Of a stretch of 64,000 nt of DNA, positions 20,875-29,974 are shown piece after piece (position 1 is the first letter of the stretch; each line of letters opens with the position of its first letter). Source of the stretch: Luteitalea pratensis (lineage in GTDB: Bacteria; Acidobacteriota; Vicinamibacteria; Vicinamibacterales; Vicinamibacteraceae); NCBI RefSeq assembly GCF_001618865.1, contig NZ_CP015136.1, positions 3,073,001 through 3,137,000 of the forward strand. The letters are read 5' to 3'. A model generated the notes under the pieces. That model was given only the letters and a program-made list of their open reading frames with translations, searched no databases and was not told where the DNA came from. A program made the translations under genes and the position numbers.

Positions 20875-22206
20875 CTACCGCACCGGCTTCATGAATTGGT
20901 GAACGGCGTACGCGGCGATCCTTCGTCCGTGGTGCACGCCTGTCTCGACTGCCTTTCGGAAGTGAATGCCGATGTAGATCCGAGACACCGCGTTCTCGTC
21001 CGCGGCCTGCGAAAAGCTCGAGTACGAGCGGATCACTGGCGTCGCGTCCGTGCACGTGCTGCCAGGACCCACCGTCGTGCTGCACGCCGTGAACGACACA
21101 TCGTCGGTGCCGAAGACTTGTTTCAGGATCTCTGCTGCCACGCCGCCCTGCACCGCGTGCCCCGAATCATGATCGGGTATCGGGTAAGTCGGTTGCAGAG
21201 GTGTCCAGGTCGAGTCGCCCTGCGTCGCTGGATTGCCGTCATCATCGCCTTCGCGGATCGCCGTGATCGGGCGCCAGAAGCTGTAGTGATACTTGACTTC
21301 CCATGACGCGATGTACCCGTCCGCCATGGCCATATTCAACAACCCGAACAGTCGTGCGTTCTCCCACAGATCGAAACCTCGGTCGGCCGACACCGCGCGC
21401 GCGAGGCGATTCCACGCCAACGGCGAACTCTCGATCCAGAACACCCCGATTTCGGTCTGGTCCGCGCTTCGTGTACTCGGTGTGGTGATGTCGTCACCGC
21501 CAATCAGCTTGATCTCGTTGTAATCGTCCGCGTACTCCTGGCTGCGTAGTGGGTGCGGCGGCCCAGGCCAGAACTGCCCGCTGTGCGCCAGCACGAACGG
21601 CGTCACCTGGCCGTAGTTGGACGCGAACGCCAAGGGCGGACCGTCGGGCGTGAAGCGCCACGCACCGGGTTCAGTGCCCTGGGGATAGCCGAAATCGAGC
21701 CACGTCGTCGTCTCGGATCCATCGCCGGCTCGCAAGGTGACAATGGCCGCCGCCGCGGCTTGCCCCACGGCGAGGCCCGCTGTCTTGGCCGGTCCGCTGG
21801 GTATGGGCATGACCGCGGCCGCATACAGGGCGTTGGCCTCCACAATTCCGCTCGCCACACACGCCGGCGATTCGGGCAATTTCGCGATGACCGACACGAG
21901 CACGTCCCGTGCAGCCGCGGCCACGGCCGCATCCACCGACACGGGTCCCTTCACGTTCGCGTCGAAGGCGTAGGGGCGCGCGCGGCGATCGATGGCATTC
22001 AGCGCGTCGTGGACCGCGCCGTGCACCATCGCATACATGCGGGACTCGGCGAGGCCATTCCCGCTCACGTGTAGACACGCCGCGGTCGCGGCCTTCGCGG
22101 CGTTCTCATTCCACGTGACTACCGCATCGGCGGCGGCGGTCGTGCCCGGCGACAACCCGAGAAGCGATACGCCCAGTCCGATGTTCACGGCCAGTTGCTT
22201 CTTCAT
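20875..22206 (-). CDS. Vanadium-dependent haloperoxidase family protein, secreted
   Basis: From the ATG at 22206, with a G-rich ribosome site just upstream, 443 residues are read. A signal peptide covers residues 1-25 (cut near T-A-A-A-D). The C-terminal half has the PAP2/vanadium haloperoxidase site: K-Y-H-Y-S-F-W-R-P-I-T-A-I-R (Lys and Arg ligands), D-H-D-S-G-H-A (Ser-Gly-His) and I-H-F-R-K-A-V-E followed by G-V-H-H-G (Arg and the vanadate-binding His). All the expected residues can be seen. Such enzymes oxidise halides with H2O2; some relatives are acid phosphatases, so halide use is not proven. No operon partner is apparent on this strand. Confidence 0.85.
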   Translation of the reverse strand: MKKQLAVNIGLGVSLLGLSPGTTAAADAVVTWNENAAKAATAACLHVSGNGLAESRMYAMVHGAVHDALNAIDRRARPYAFDANVKGPVSVDAAVAAAARDVLVSVIAKLPESPACVASGIVEANALYAAAVMPIPSGPAKTAGLAVGQAAAAAIVTLRAGDGSETTTWLDFGYPQGTEPGAWRFTPDGPPLAFASNYGQVTPFVLAHSGQFWPGPPHPLRSQEYADDYNEIKLIGGDDITTPSTRSADQTEIGVFWIESSPLAWNRLARAVSADRGFDLWENARLFGLLNMAMADGYIASWEVKYHYSFWRPITAIREGDDDGNPATQGDSTWTPLQPTYPIPDHDSGHAVQGGVAAEILKQVFGTDDVSFTACSTTVGPGSTCTDATPVIRSYSSFSQAADENAVSRIYIGIHFRKAVETGVHHGRRIAAYAVHQFMKPVR

Positions 22207-22499
22207 GATTCCCCCCACATACCCTCGCGGGTCTTGACACACGTCATTGCTTGGTCACATCGATTTGCGGCTTGATCGATTCGAGTACAGTGCGGAGGCT
22301 GCACGTCGCTGTGGTTCCGGCCAGTGCCAGCCCAACGCCTTGCCTCCCACAGAGGAGACGCTCGCGCCTCGACATGCGCCGGTCGCGAAGCGGCGCGAGT
22401 GGCGTCGAAACTGGACGCAGATCGCACGAGCTTGGACCGGCGCGCGGGAAGAGTGGCAGCACCCACTCTACGTGGCTGCCAACGGCCACGTCCTTTGCT
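22207..22499. other. Divergent intergenic region
   Basis: This lies between the haloperoxidase (minus) and the winged-helix gene (plus). Apart from the direct repeat at its right edge, no feature was recognised. Confidence 0.35.
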
Positions 22500-22529
22500 G
22501 GCCCATAGCAATTCCTTAGCCGGCCCATA
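22500..22529. promoter_or_regulatory. Direct repeat GGCCCATA x2, possible OmpR/PhoB-type operator
   Basis: GGCCCATA at 22500-22507 recurs at 22522-22529, 22 bases apart start to start (two helical turns). It ends 18 bases before the winged-helix gene at 22548. OmpR/PhoB-type winged helices bind tandem direct repeats, so autoregulation is possible; this is inference from spacing only. Confidence 0.3.
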
Positions 22530-22547
22530 ATTGACGCGGCGCGATCC

Positions 22548-22904
22548 ATGCCTGGTCCCGTGAGCAGCGTTTACGCGTTCGGCCCGTTCCGCTTGGACGT
22601 CTCTCAGCGCACGCTGACGCACGAGAACCGCCCAGTGGCGCTTCAGCCGAAGACCTTCGACCTGTTGCACCTGCTGGTGAGCAACCCCGGCCGCGCCTTG
22701 TCGAAGCAGGAGCTGATGGCTGCGCTATGGTCCGAAGCCTTCGTGGAAGAAAGCAACCTCGCGTTCCAGATCTCGGCACTGCGGAAGGCCCTTCGAAGCG
22801 AACCGACCCAATGGATCGAAACGGTGTCCCGGTACGGCTACAGGTTCGCGGCTGATGTGGTGTCGAGCTTTCGCGCGCTTGCCAACTTCCACGTCCCGCT
22901 TTGA
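22548..22904 (+). CDS. Winged-helix DNA-binding protein, N-terminal part of a split regulator
   Basis: The 118-residue protein is almost entirely one OmpR/PhoB-type winged helix: F-G-P-F-R-L-D-V-S-Q-R-T-L, V-A-L-Q-P-K-T-F-D-L-L-H-L-L-V and S-R-Y-G-Y-R-F-A-A-D. In many relatives this domain is fused directly to an NB-ARC-type ATPase and TPR region such as the next gene encodes. Here the frame stops at 22902-22904, and the ATPase begins at TTG 22901 in another frame. Either the two are translated as coupled separate proteins or one base change split a formerly single gene. The tail F-R-A-L-A-N-F-H-V-P-L is not family-like, which favours a frameshift. Confidence 0.75.
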   Translation: MPGPVSSVYAFGPFRLDVSQRTLTHENRPVALQPKTFDLLHLLVSNPGRALSKQELMAALWSEAFVEESNLAFQISALRKALRSEPTQWIETVSRYGYRFAADVVSSFRALANFHVPL

Positions 22905-25309
22905 CGAACGCCTTTGAGGACGTGCCGCCCGCCCGTCGAGCGCAGCGCACGGCGTTTCCGGTGCCGATCCCTCGCTCCGCGCTGATCGGACGCCATCACG
23001 ACCCGGCCACCCTCAGGCAGTTGCTGCGCAGAGACGACGTGCGGCTGCTGACGTTGAGCGGGGCCGGTGGATGCGGGAAGACGAGGCTGGCGATAGAGGC
23101 TGCCCTGGACGCGACGGACGCCTTTCCGGGGGGCGTGTCGTTCGTGGGTCTCGCGGGAGTCAAGGACCACGCGGGTGTCGGCTCCACGCTGGCAGACGTT
23201 CTCGGTTTCGAGGGCACCGACGACCGGCCGATGGCAGATGTACTCTCCGCCCACGCACGACTGACCCTCCATCGGCGGACCCTGCTCGTTCTCGACAATC
23301 TGGAGCACCTGCTCAGCGCGGCGGACCTCATCGTGGCGCTCCTGGATTCGACGCCGCATCTGCATGTGCTCGCCACCAGCCGGACCGTTCTGCGGCTGTA
23401 CGGCGAGCACGATTACCGCGTCTCGCCCCTGGCGCTTCCCGACCCTGCTCGTCCCAGCACGCTCGACGCCTTGCGCGACGTACCGGCGATTGCGCTCTTC
23501 CTCGTCCGCGCGAAGGCTGCAGACCACGACTTCTCGTTTACTGCCGCGAATGCGTCTGCCATCGCGGAAATCTGCTGTCGCCTCGATGGGCTTCCCCTCG
23601 GCATCGAACTGGCGGCCGCGCACATCACCACCCTTCCGCCGCTTGTCATGCTGGCGCGGTTGCGCAACCGGCTGGATCTCCCCCAGAGCGGCTATCGGGA
23701 CGTGCCGTCGCGGCAGCAGACGCTGCGCAATGCCCTCGACTGGAGTTACGACCTGCTCGCTCCCGCCGAGCAGCGGTTGTTTCGCCGGATCTCGGTCTTC
23801 GCCGGTGGTTGCACGCTGGAGGGCGTCGAGGCCGTGTGCAATGCGGCGCACGACCTGGGAGTGGACGCCATGGTTGGCGTCTCGTCGCTGATCGCCCGGA
23901 GCCAGCTGCGCGAGCTGCGTCAACGCGGTGAGCCTCGGTTCACCTCGCTCGAGACAATCCGCGAGTACGGGCTCGAGCTGCTTGCCGGCAGCGGTGAGGA
24001 GGCTGTGGTGAGGCGCGCCCACGCCGCGTATTGCCTCGTCCTCGCCGAGGAAGGCCACGCCGCGATCACGGACGAGGAACGTAGCGGCTGGCTCGAGCTG
24101 TGCACCCTCGAGCGGGAGAACTTTCGTGCAGCCCTTGCGTTTCTCATCGCCGGGGACCATGCCGAGTGGGCGCAGCGGCTCGGCGTGGCGCTCCACGCGC
24201 TCTGGGACCGACCGGATCACCTCTCCGAGGGACGGGCGCAGTTGGCGGCGATCCTCCGGCTAGGCAACCCCCAAGCGCGTCAATCCCGGACCTGGGTGAA
24301 CGCGGCGGTCTATGCCGCTGGGCTGGCTGCCGTGCAGGGCGACTTCGAGTCGACGCGAGCCCTGCACCATGCGGCGCTGGAAGTCTCTCGGGTACTGGAC
24401 GACCCGAAGGGCGTGATCAACGGCCTCACTGGACTGGGGTTTGCCGAGCGTGGTCTGGGAAATCATGTCGCCGCGCGGTCATGGTTCGAGCAGGCTCTGG
24501 CCGCCAGCCGGCACATGGACGACGCGTGGCGGATCGCTGCGGCACTGAGCAATCTCGCGCGGGTGCTCGCCGATCTGGAGCAACGCTCCGCGGCCGCGGC
24601 AGTGCTGCATGAGGCGGCCCGGACTTTTGCCAGGATCGATGACTCGAACGGCGCGGGCTGGGCGTTCCACCAACTCGGCGAGATCGCCCACCATGCGGGC
24701 GATTTGGAGGAGGCAAAAGAAGCCTACGAGCGGGGTCTTGCGTTGTTTCAGCGGCTGGGCCACGAGTGGGGAATCGCGAGGTGCTGCCTCGACCTCGGAT
24801 ATCTCGCGTGCGAGCAGGCCGATCGCGCTGCCGCGTCGGCGGCCTTTGCCGAGGCACTGCGCCTTCTCCACGCGCTGCAGCATCGCCGAGGCATCATCCA
24901 GGCGCTCGAGGGATGTGCGCTGCTGAGCGTTCTCGAAGACGATCCGGTGCGGGCCGTGACGATGGCCGGGGCGACGGCAGCCATGCGCCGTGCCAGCAAC
25001 CTGCCGTCCGTGAAGACGCGCATCAGCAAGCTGCGCGATGACGCCGTCTCGCGGGCGTGGACGCGGATCGACGAACGCGCGGCGAGATGCGCCTGGGACG
25101 CCGGCGCGCTGCTCTCTCTGGAGGCGCTGGTTGCGTTGGCCTTGGACGGGCGCCGGGTGCCAGGACCGCCACCTACTGAAAATTCGTCGGATCGAGCAGG
25201 CGTCTTACCGCCGTCACACGATCAGCCCGGAAGCCGCCACGTCGGGCGTGCTCCAGCACCAGTGACTCATCCGGTGCGTAGTAGATGCAGTAGATCTTGT
25301 CGTCGGTGA
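22901..25309 (+). CDS. NB-ARC-type ATPase with TPR region, C-terminal part of a split regulator
   Basis: The product (up to 802 residues) has L-I-G-R-H-H-D near the start, Walker A S-G-A-G-G-C-G-K-T-R at about residues 53-62, Walker B T-L-L-V-L-D-N-L-E-H, the L-A-T-S-R sensor and G-L-P-L-G-I-E-L-A-A. These are the marks of AfsR/MalT-like STAND ATPases. TPR-like repeats fill residues about 430-700. The initiation codon would be TTG 22901, overlapping the winged-helix stop by 4 bases. The last 45 residues after L-D-G-R-R look random and overlap the convergent DUF4242 gene by 137 bases, so the original stop may be lost. Ligand and target genes are unknown. Confidence 0.8.
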   Translation: MTNAFEDVPPARRAQRTAFPVPIPRSALIGRHHDPATLRQLLRRDDVRLLTLSGAGGCGKTRLAIEAALDATDAFPGGVSFVGLAGVKDHAGVGSTLADVLGFEGTDDRPMADVLSAHARLTLHRRTLLVLDNLEHLLSAADLIVALLDSTPHLHVLATSRTVLRLYGEHDYRVSPLALPDPARPSTLDALRDVPAIALFLVRAKAADHDFSFTAANASAIAEICCRLDGLPLGIELAAAHITTLPPLVMLARLRNRLDLPQSGYRDVPSRQQTLRNALDWSYDLLAPAEQRLFRRISVFAGGCTLEGVEAVCNAAHDLGVDAMVGVSSLIARSQLRELRQRGEPRFTSLETIREYGLELLAGSGEEAVVRRAHAAYCLVLAEEGHAAITDEERSGWLELCTLERENFRAALAFLIAGDHAEWAQRLGVALHALWDRPDHLSEGRAQLAAILRLGNPQARQSRTWVNAAVYAAGLAAVQGDFESTRALHHAALEVSRVLDDPKGVINGLTGLGFAERGLGNHVAARSWFEQALAASRHMDDAWRIAAALSNLARVLADLEQRSAAAAVLHEAARTFARIDDSNGAGWAFHQLGEIAHHAGDLEEAKEAYERGLALFQRLGHEWGIARCCLDLGYLACEQADRAAASAAFAEALRLLHALQHRRGIIQALEGCALLSVLEDDPVRAVTMAGATAAMRRASNLPSVKTRISKLRDDAVSRAWTRIDERAARCAWDAGALLSLEALVALALDGRRVPGPPPTENSSDRAGVLPPSHDQPGSRHVGRAPAPVTHPVRSRCSRSCRR

Positions 25310-25454
25310 CGTAACCCTGGATCCACTGTGTCTCCGGGCCCAACTCCCGTAGCACCTGCAACGACTTGAGCGAATCCTCGCGAATCTGGTCGTCCGATGG
25401 TACCTGGCCGGGCGACAGGTCGCGTTCGATGACGAATTTCGGCATGTTGTTCAC
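25173..25454 (-). CDS. DUF4242 small protein
   Basis: The 93-residue protein (or 90 from the ATG at 25445) reads M-P-K-F-V-I-E-R-D-L near the start, then E-T-Q-W-I-Q-G-Y-V-T-D-D-K-I-Y-C and A-P-D-E-S-L-V-L-E-H-A-R-R-G-G-F, ending R-R-L-L-D-P. This is the full DUF4242 pattern, a ferredoxin-like fold. One streptomycete member has been described as nickel-binding, but the general function is unknown. The gene is convergent with the ATPase gene and overlaps its unusual 3' end. Confidence 0.82.
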   Translation of the reverse strand: MNNMPKFVIERDLSPGQVPSDDQIREDSLKSLQVLRELGPETQWIQGYVTDDKIYCIYYAPDESLVLEHARRGGFRADRVTAVRRLLDPTNFQ

Positions 25455-25685
25455 TCTGTCTTGACTGAGATGTGGGCGCTCATGGCAGGACGCTGCCGGT
25501 GCAAAGGACTGGGGCCGCCAACGGCTTCATATATGAGTTTCCTCGCTCAGCGCAATGAGCACGTGCCGCGGTTCGGTAGTCGTTCGCGGCCGCGGACACC
25601 GACGACGGAAACATGTCCGGCACGTGCCCTCGCCATGGCTTGGAGTTTCACCGTGTGCTCCTATGGCCGACACCCGGACCGAATC
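25455..25685. other. Gap between DUF4242 and rhamnosidase genes
   Basis: Transcription of both flanking minus-strand genes passes here. No gene was recognised; the DUF4242 promoter should lie just right of 25454. Confidence 0.35.
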
Positions 25686-28079
25686 TCAGAACGACACCGT
25701 CTGCCGACCGGGCCGCATGGCGATCTGCTTTCCGTTCCATGCAAAGACACCCTCGAGCCCCTGCGGGAGGGTCACCTCACCGCGCAGACCACCACCCGCG
25801 GTCCGGGCCAGCGTCACGGAGATTGTCCCAGCAGGATGGGGCACGCGTCCCTCGACGCGCTGCAGTGGGCCGAGGTGGGGCTCGATGCGCACTCTCTTGA
25901 ATCCGGGCTCCGCCGGCCGTACACCGACGACAGTGGCCAGGAGGCCATAGTTGGGGTGCGCGCTCCATGCGTGCGAGTCGGAGCGCGTCGGTTCTGGCGT
26001 CTCGGGAACCGTGGTCAGGCCGAGGTCCAGCATCCCGCGCCAGGGCACGAGTTGCTCGACGTAACGGTCACCGAGTCCCGCCTTCCTGAGCGCCTCGAAC
26101 TGGTAGTAGCTGAAGTAGTAGGTCGATTGCGTGAGCGTCGTGTCCGACAGCACGCGCTCCATGAGCGCGGCCTGGTCGCCAGCCGCCACGGCGTCAGTGA
26201 GCACGGCCATGACGTTCGCCTGCTGGCTGTACGTGGTGCCACCCGGCGTGTCCCGGAACAGCCCCTTGGCCTGATCCCACGATCGCTGGCGCACGGCGTC
26301 GCGGACCTTCCGAGCGAGGCTGCGGTAATGGTCGGCCAGCCCGGGCACGCCCAGCGCCTGCTCCAACTCGGCGGCGCGATCGAGGGCGTAGACGAATTGC
26401 AGCGAGATCACCGTCGAGTGCCCCTCCGAGCCACCGGGCGGAACACCGCGGCCCCACTCCTTGGCCCAATCGACGTAGGGCCACCAGGAGATCGGACCGA
26501 GCAGGCCCGTGTCGTCGACCTGTCGTTCGAACCAGGCAAGGACCGACCTCGTTCCCGGCAGGAATCCGCGCACGTAATCGGGCGCGTCGCGGTGCATCCA
26601 GAAGTCGTGCACCATCGCGACCCAGATCGGCGAGAACGTCGGAATGTACTGACCCAGATCGGAGGGGTAGCGGCTGGCGGTGATCCCCTCGGGAATCCGC
26701 GAGAAGTCGAAGTGCTCGATGGCCTGGCGCACGAGGCGGTCGTCGTTGCTCATGTAGAGCGTGATCAGCGCCTGGATGCGCGTGTCCCCGACGTACTGCA
26801 GTTGTTCGTAGTACGGCGTGTCGAAGTAGGTTTCCCAGGCGCAGAGCCGGGCGCCGCGCCAGTTGATCGCCCACATGTCGGCAAGCCAGGCGAGATCGCT
26901 GGAGAACTGGGCTGCCAGCTCGAACGGATAGCCCACGAAGATGCCGTGCAGGTCGTGGACACGGAGAGGCTCTTCCCCCGTTGTGATCTCGAGCTGCACA
27001 TAGCGGTAGGTCCTGAACCACAGTGTCTGGAATCGACGACGATTCCCACCGTCGGGTCGGAACTCGTCACGAACGCCGGCGATCGTCTTGCCCTCGATCC
27101 CGTTTCGGTTCCCCTTGTTGCCTTTCGCGTCCTTGAGGGCCTCGGCGTACACGAGCGCGACGGTACTGCCGGCGCCGCCGCTCGTCTCGAGCACCGGGAA
27201 CGCGTTGGTCAGGTGTCCCTGGTCCAGCAGGAGCACTGCCCGCGACCGTGACGGCACGATCAGTTCGCTCTTGCCCTGCAGGAAGCCGGCATTGGCCTGG
27301 ACGCCCTCGGTTCGGCGCACGCTGGCGAACTGGACCGGGGACTCCTCCATCGGGGGAATCGAGCGTGGCACGAGTTGCCAGCCGCCTGCCTCGCCGAAGG
27401 GGTTCCCGGCTCGGAGTTGGGTGCGCCTGGCGCGCGCGCCTCTGCCGGCTTGCGCCGCCACCCAGTCATCCTGAGGGTAGTCGGGGTGTTCCCATCCCCA
27501 CGGATAACGCCGTGCGTCGATGGCCTCGCCCGGCGGTGCCGCGTAGTAGCCGCCGATCGCAGGGCCTGGCACCGGGATCCACGTGTAACCCTCGTTGCGC
27601 AGGACCTTCCACTCGGGGCCTGAGTTCACGATGGCCTCGCGTGGGCTGTTCCCCTGCAACAGGAAAGCGGTCTGGCGACTGAACTGGGCGACAGGTTTCT
27701 CGTCGCCCCAGTTCCATACGACGGCGGCGAGGACATTGCGGCCCGCTCGAAGTCGTGGCGCCAGGTCCACGGTCTCGTAACGCCAGTGCATCAGGTCGGA
27801 ACGTTGCGGTCCCGACGACACGGGTTCGCCGTTCACGAACAAGCGGTAGCGGTTGTCGGCAGACACGTGGACCACGAAGGTCGACGGCCTGGCGTCGAGT
27901 TCGAACACCCGGCGGAAGTGGAAGACGCCGAACTCGTTGCCGGCTGCGCCTGGCGGGAAGACCCAGAGTGCGGCCGGCGCCTTGTCGAAGACCTGGGGCG
28001 CCTGGAACTGGGCGGCGGCGGTGCCCACCCCCGTGACCAGCCAGCCGACCACGCAGACACAAGACAAGCGTCTCTTCAT
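25686..28079 (-). CDS. Secreted alpha-L-rhamnosidase, GH78 family
   Basis: The ATG at 28079 gives 797 residues with a signal peptide cut after G-T-A-A-A. N-terminal beta domains include the family segments N-E-F-G-V-F-H-F-R-R-V-F and Y-R-L-F-V-N-G-E-P-V. The catalytic alpha/alpha barrel (about residues 400-700) contains A-W-E-T-Y-F-D-T-P-Y-Y-E-Q-L-Q, the conserved GH78 block with acidic residues, and G-D-T-R-I-Q-A-L. A C-terminal beta domain follows. It should release L-rhamnose from plant glycosides or polysaccharides in the periplasm or outside. The reading frame is open further upstream, but that stretch is noise. It stands alone on its strand; GH172 and GH10 genes elsewhere in the window suggest plant-polymer use. 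Confidence 0.85.
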   Translation of the reverse strand: MKRRLSCVCVVGWLVTGVGTAAAQFQAPQVFDKAPAALWVFPPGAAGNEFGVFHFRRVFELDARPSTFVVHVSADNRYRLFVNGEPVSSGPQRSDLMHWRYETVDLAPRLRAGRNVLAAVVWNWGDEKPVAQFSRQTAFLLQGNSPREAIVNSGPEWKVLRNEGYTWIPVPGPAIGGYYAAPPGEAIDARRYPWGWEHPDYPQDDWVAAQAGRGARARRTQLRAGNPFGEAGGWQLVPRSIPPMEESPVQFASVRRTEGVQANAGFLQGKSELIVPSRSRAVLLLDQGHLTNAFPVLETSGGAGSTVALVYAEALKDAKGNKGNRNGIEGKTIAGVRDEFRPDGGNRRRFQTLWFRTYRYVQLEITTGEEPLRVHDLHGIFVGYPFELAAQFSSDLAWLADMWAINWRGARLCAWETYFDTPYYEQLQYVGDTRIQALITLYMSNDDRLVRQAIEHFDFSRIPEGITASRYPSDLGQYIPTFSPIWVAMVHDFWMHRDAPDYVRGFLPGTRSVLAWFERQVDDTGLLGPISWWPYVDWAKEWGRGVPPGGSEGHSTVISLQFVYALDRAAELEQALGVPGLADHYRSLARKVRDAVRQRSWDQAKGLFRDTPGGTTYSQQANVMAVLTDAVAAGDQAALMERVLSDTTLTQSTYYFSYYQFEALRKAGLGDRYVEQLVPWRGMLDLGLTTVPETPEPTRSDSHAWSAHPNYGLLATVVGVRPAEPGFKRVRIEPHLGPLQRVEGRVPHPAGTISVTLARTAGGGLRGEVTLPQGLEGVFAWNGKQIAMRPGRQTVSF

Positions 28080-28276
28080 AGACCCTCGGGCGTGTTTGTC
28101 ACGACAGGCGCGAAACACTGGACGGCCAGCGGCTGCTCGAACGCCGGCGTGCCGACTCTCCCAAGCGGCGCCCGGGCTCTTATTCGCTGCTTGACGGGAG
28201 CGACGGCCTGAAGCATGGGAACGTCGGCGTTGCGGGTAGAGTACGACCATTCGTGGACTGAGAAGGAAGTGACACC

Positions 28277-28381
28277 GTGTACGCCACGTACCGGAAGGCG
28301 CGGCCAGGCGAGTCGCCCACCGACCTCTACATCGCGATGTGGAGTAGTGAGCGCCGGCGTAGAGGCGCGACGCGGCTTTGA
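28277..28381 (+). pseudogene. Carboxylesterase-type relic
   Basis: A 34-residue stretch starts with V-Y-A-T-Y-R-K-A-R-P-G-E-S-P-T and continues D-L-Y-I-A-M-W-S-S. It resembles the segment of type-B carboxylesterases that reads A-Y-R-x-A-R-P-x-x-x-P-S-D-L. No catalytic motif survives, and IS-derived sequence begins 47 bases further on. The identification rests on one short block. Confidence 0.35.
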
Positions 28382-28427
28382 TGCGCGGCTCTTGGCGCTC
28401 CGCTCGTCCCACGGCGTGTGTCCGGTG

Positions 28428-28585
28428 GCGTGCCGGCGGCCTCCGCGTCATGATCGTGCGATGAAGTCGCGGGTGCATCCCACCTACACGACGCGCTATC
28501 GAGTGGGATATTGGCGGGCGAGCGCGCGCCACGCGCACGTCGTGGTGCCGCCGACCAGGACGGCAAGGGTGTCGCGCTCAGCTAG
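28428..28585 (+). mobile_element. IS5-family relic, internally deleted
   Basis: The first 100 bases match the transposase start (M-K-S-R-V-H-P-T-Y). They then jump to a segment equal to 36820-36880 of the main copy (H-A-H-V-V-V-P-P). About 530 internal bases are missing, as is the right end. Confidence 0.7.
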
Positions 28586-28887
28586 GGACGGCAGCGCCGA
28601 TCTAGGCGACTTGTACGACTCTTCTCAGGCAGTCGACCGAACGCAGCCAGCTGGTCACTTGGTTCCAACTGGCGCCGGTCCGCTCCGCCAGACTTCGCCG
28701 CAGCGCGCCGTAAGGAACCTGCGAGCGAGTCCCCGTTCGCCTGCGCCTGTCGCGGTCGTGTTGAAGGCTAAGCCGTGTGGACCGGCGAAGGCATGCATGC
28801 ACTTCTCCAAGGGAAACGGGAACGAAGCGCCGGATTGGTTCGTGAGGGAGAATAGCGCATGCGAGCGAACCGTCCTTGGAGGTCGGC
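28586..28887. other. Stretch without recognised gene
   Basis: A minus-strand frame reads L-A-E-R-T-G-A-S-W-N-Q-V-T-S-W-L-R, which looks like a real helix-turn-helix-like fragment, but no family could be named. Nothing else was seen. Confidence 0.3.
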
Positions 28888-29457
28888 ATGGTGAGCGTTG
28901 ATCTTGGGCGCCGCGGGTTCGTCGAAGCGCTCGCCGGGTTTCCGCTCGCGGGGATGGCGCCAGTCGACCAGACGTCGAGTCCGCCCGTTGTGAAGGTGGC
29001 CGCCGGAGCCGGCCGGTTGGACGACATCATCACGCTGCCGGGCGGCGACAGGATTCACGTCAAGGTCGCGACCCAGGAGAGCGGTGGCGCGCTCTTCATG
29101 ACCGAGCAGCCCATCGAGCGGCGTGGCTCCGGCCCACCAAGGCACTACCACGAAGAGCAGGACGAGTGGTTCTATTGCCTCGCCGGAGAATACGTCGTCG
29201 AGATCGGCGAGCAGCGGTTCCGGCTGGGGCCAGGCGATTCGATTCTCGGCCCGCGACGGGTTCCGCATGCGTTTGTCTATGACGGCGCGGGGCCGGGGCG
29301 GATCCTCATTGGATTCACACCCGCGGGGCGTATCGAGCAGTTCTTTCGTGAGCTCGAGAAGCGGGGCCAGTACTTCGGCAATGGCTCGCCGGAGGACAAG
29401 GAACTAGCGCACCGGCTGTATGGCATCGTGAATGTTGGACCGCCCTTGAAATTGTGA
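28888..29457 (+). CDS. Cupin-domain protein, probably exported
   Basis: The ATG at 28888 follows GGAGG by 5 bases and gives 189 residues. The N-terminus has R-R-G-F-V-E-A-L-A-G-F, resembling a Tat-type signal but with only one clear Arg pair. The core is one cupin barrel: motif 1 reads P-P-R-H-Y-H-E-E-Q-D-E-W-F-Y-C-L-A-G-E (two His and a Glu as metal ligands), and motif 2 reads G-P-R-R-V-P-H-A-F-V-Y with the third His. Members bind Mn, Fe or Ni; several are quercetin dioxygenase-like or isomerases. The substrate is unknown. An IS relic starts about 50 bases downstream. Confidence 0.8.
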   Translation: MVSVDLGRRGFVEALAGFPLAGMAPVDQTSSPPVVKVAAGAGRLDDIITLPGGDRIHVKVATQESGGALFMTEQPIERRGSGPPRHYHEEQDEWFYCLAGEYVVEIGEQRFRLGPGDSILGPRRVPHAFVYDGAGPGRILIGFTPAGRIEQFFRELEKRGQYFGNGSPEDKELAHRLYGIVNVGPPLKL

Positions 29458-29509
29458 GTGGCGCGCGCTGTGCTTGTCAGCGATCCCATCGATCTTCGTC
29501 TCGTTCAGG

Positions 29510-29811
29510 GCGCTCCATGATCAGGCGCGCCGCGATCACCGACGTGGAAGCACTCGAACGGCGCCAGTGGAAGAAGGTCTCGGACTACCATCGGCAGGCC
29601 CGGTGGAGAACGCCTTCTTCCGCTACAAGACCATCATTGGCGACGGCCTTCGCGCCCGTAGCGCCGGTGGTCGAGACGTCGAGGCGAGCCTTGCGTGCCG
29701 GGTCCTGAATCGGATGACCGAGCTTGACAGGCCTGAGTCGTGTGCGATCAGTCGGTGACGAGTCGGTGGGTCGGGGGACTGCGGTCCACTCTCGAGCCAT
29801 GCACCAACGCC
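29510..29811 (+). mobile_element. IS5-family relic, right 300 bp
   Basis: The sequence matches the right part of the copy at 36103-37188, including N-A-F-F-R-Y-K-T-I-I-G-D-G and E-A-S-L-A-C-R-V-L-N-R-M, and ends with the terminal repeat at 29811. The coding frame is interrupted by an indel near 29605. The left 780 bases are absent. Confidence 0.75.
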
Positions 29812-29974
29812 GCGATTGACCGCGACGATCTCCCGGCGCAGAATGAACGCGCTCGGTCGGAGCATCCACGTCCGCGGAAAGGGCTGCGCCCACGACCACG
29901 ATCGATTCGCACATCGCGATCCATCGTCCTCTTTCAGCCTGGTGCGGGCGCAGGCACGTGAAAGGGGATTCCAC

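Noticed and set aside
22838-24220. Minus-strand frame of 460 codons opposite the STAND ATPase
   Set aside because: Antisense shadow without motifs; the plus strand carries Walker motifs.
25461-27251. Plus-strand frame of 596 codons opposite the GH78 gene
   Set aside because: Antisense shadow; no domain, no ribosome site.
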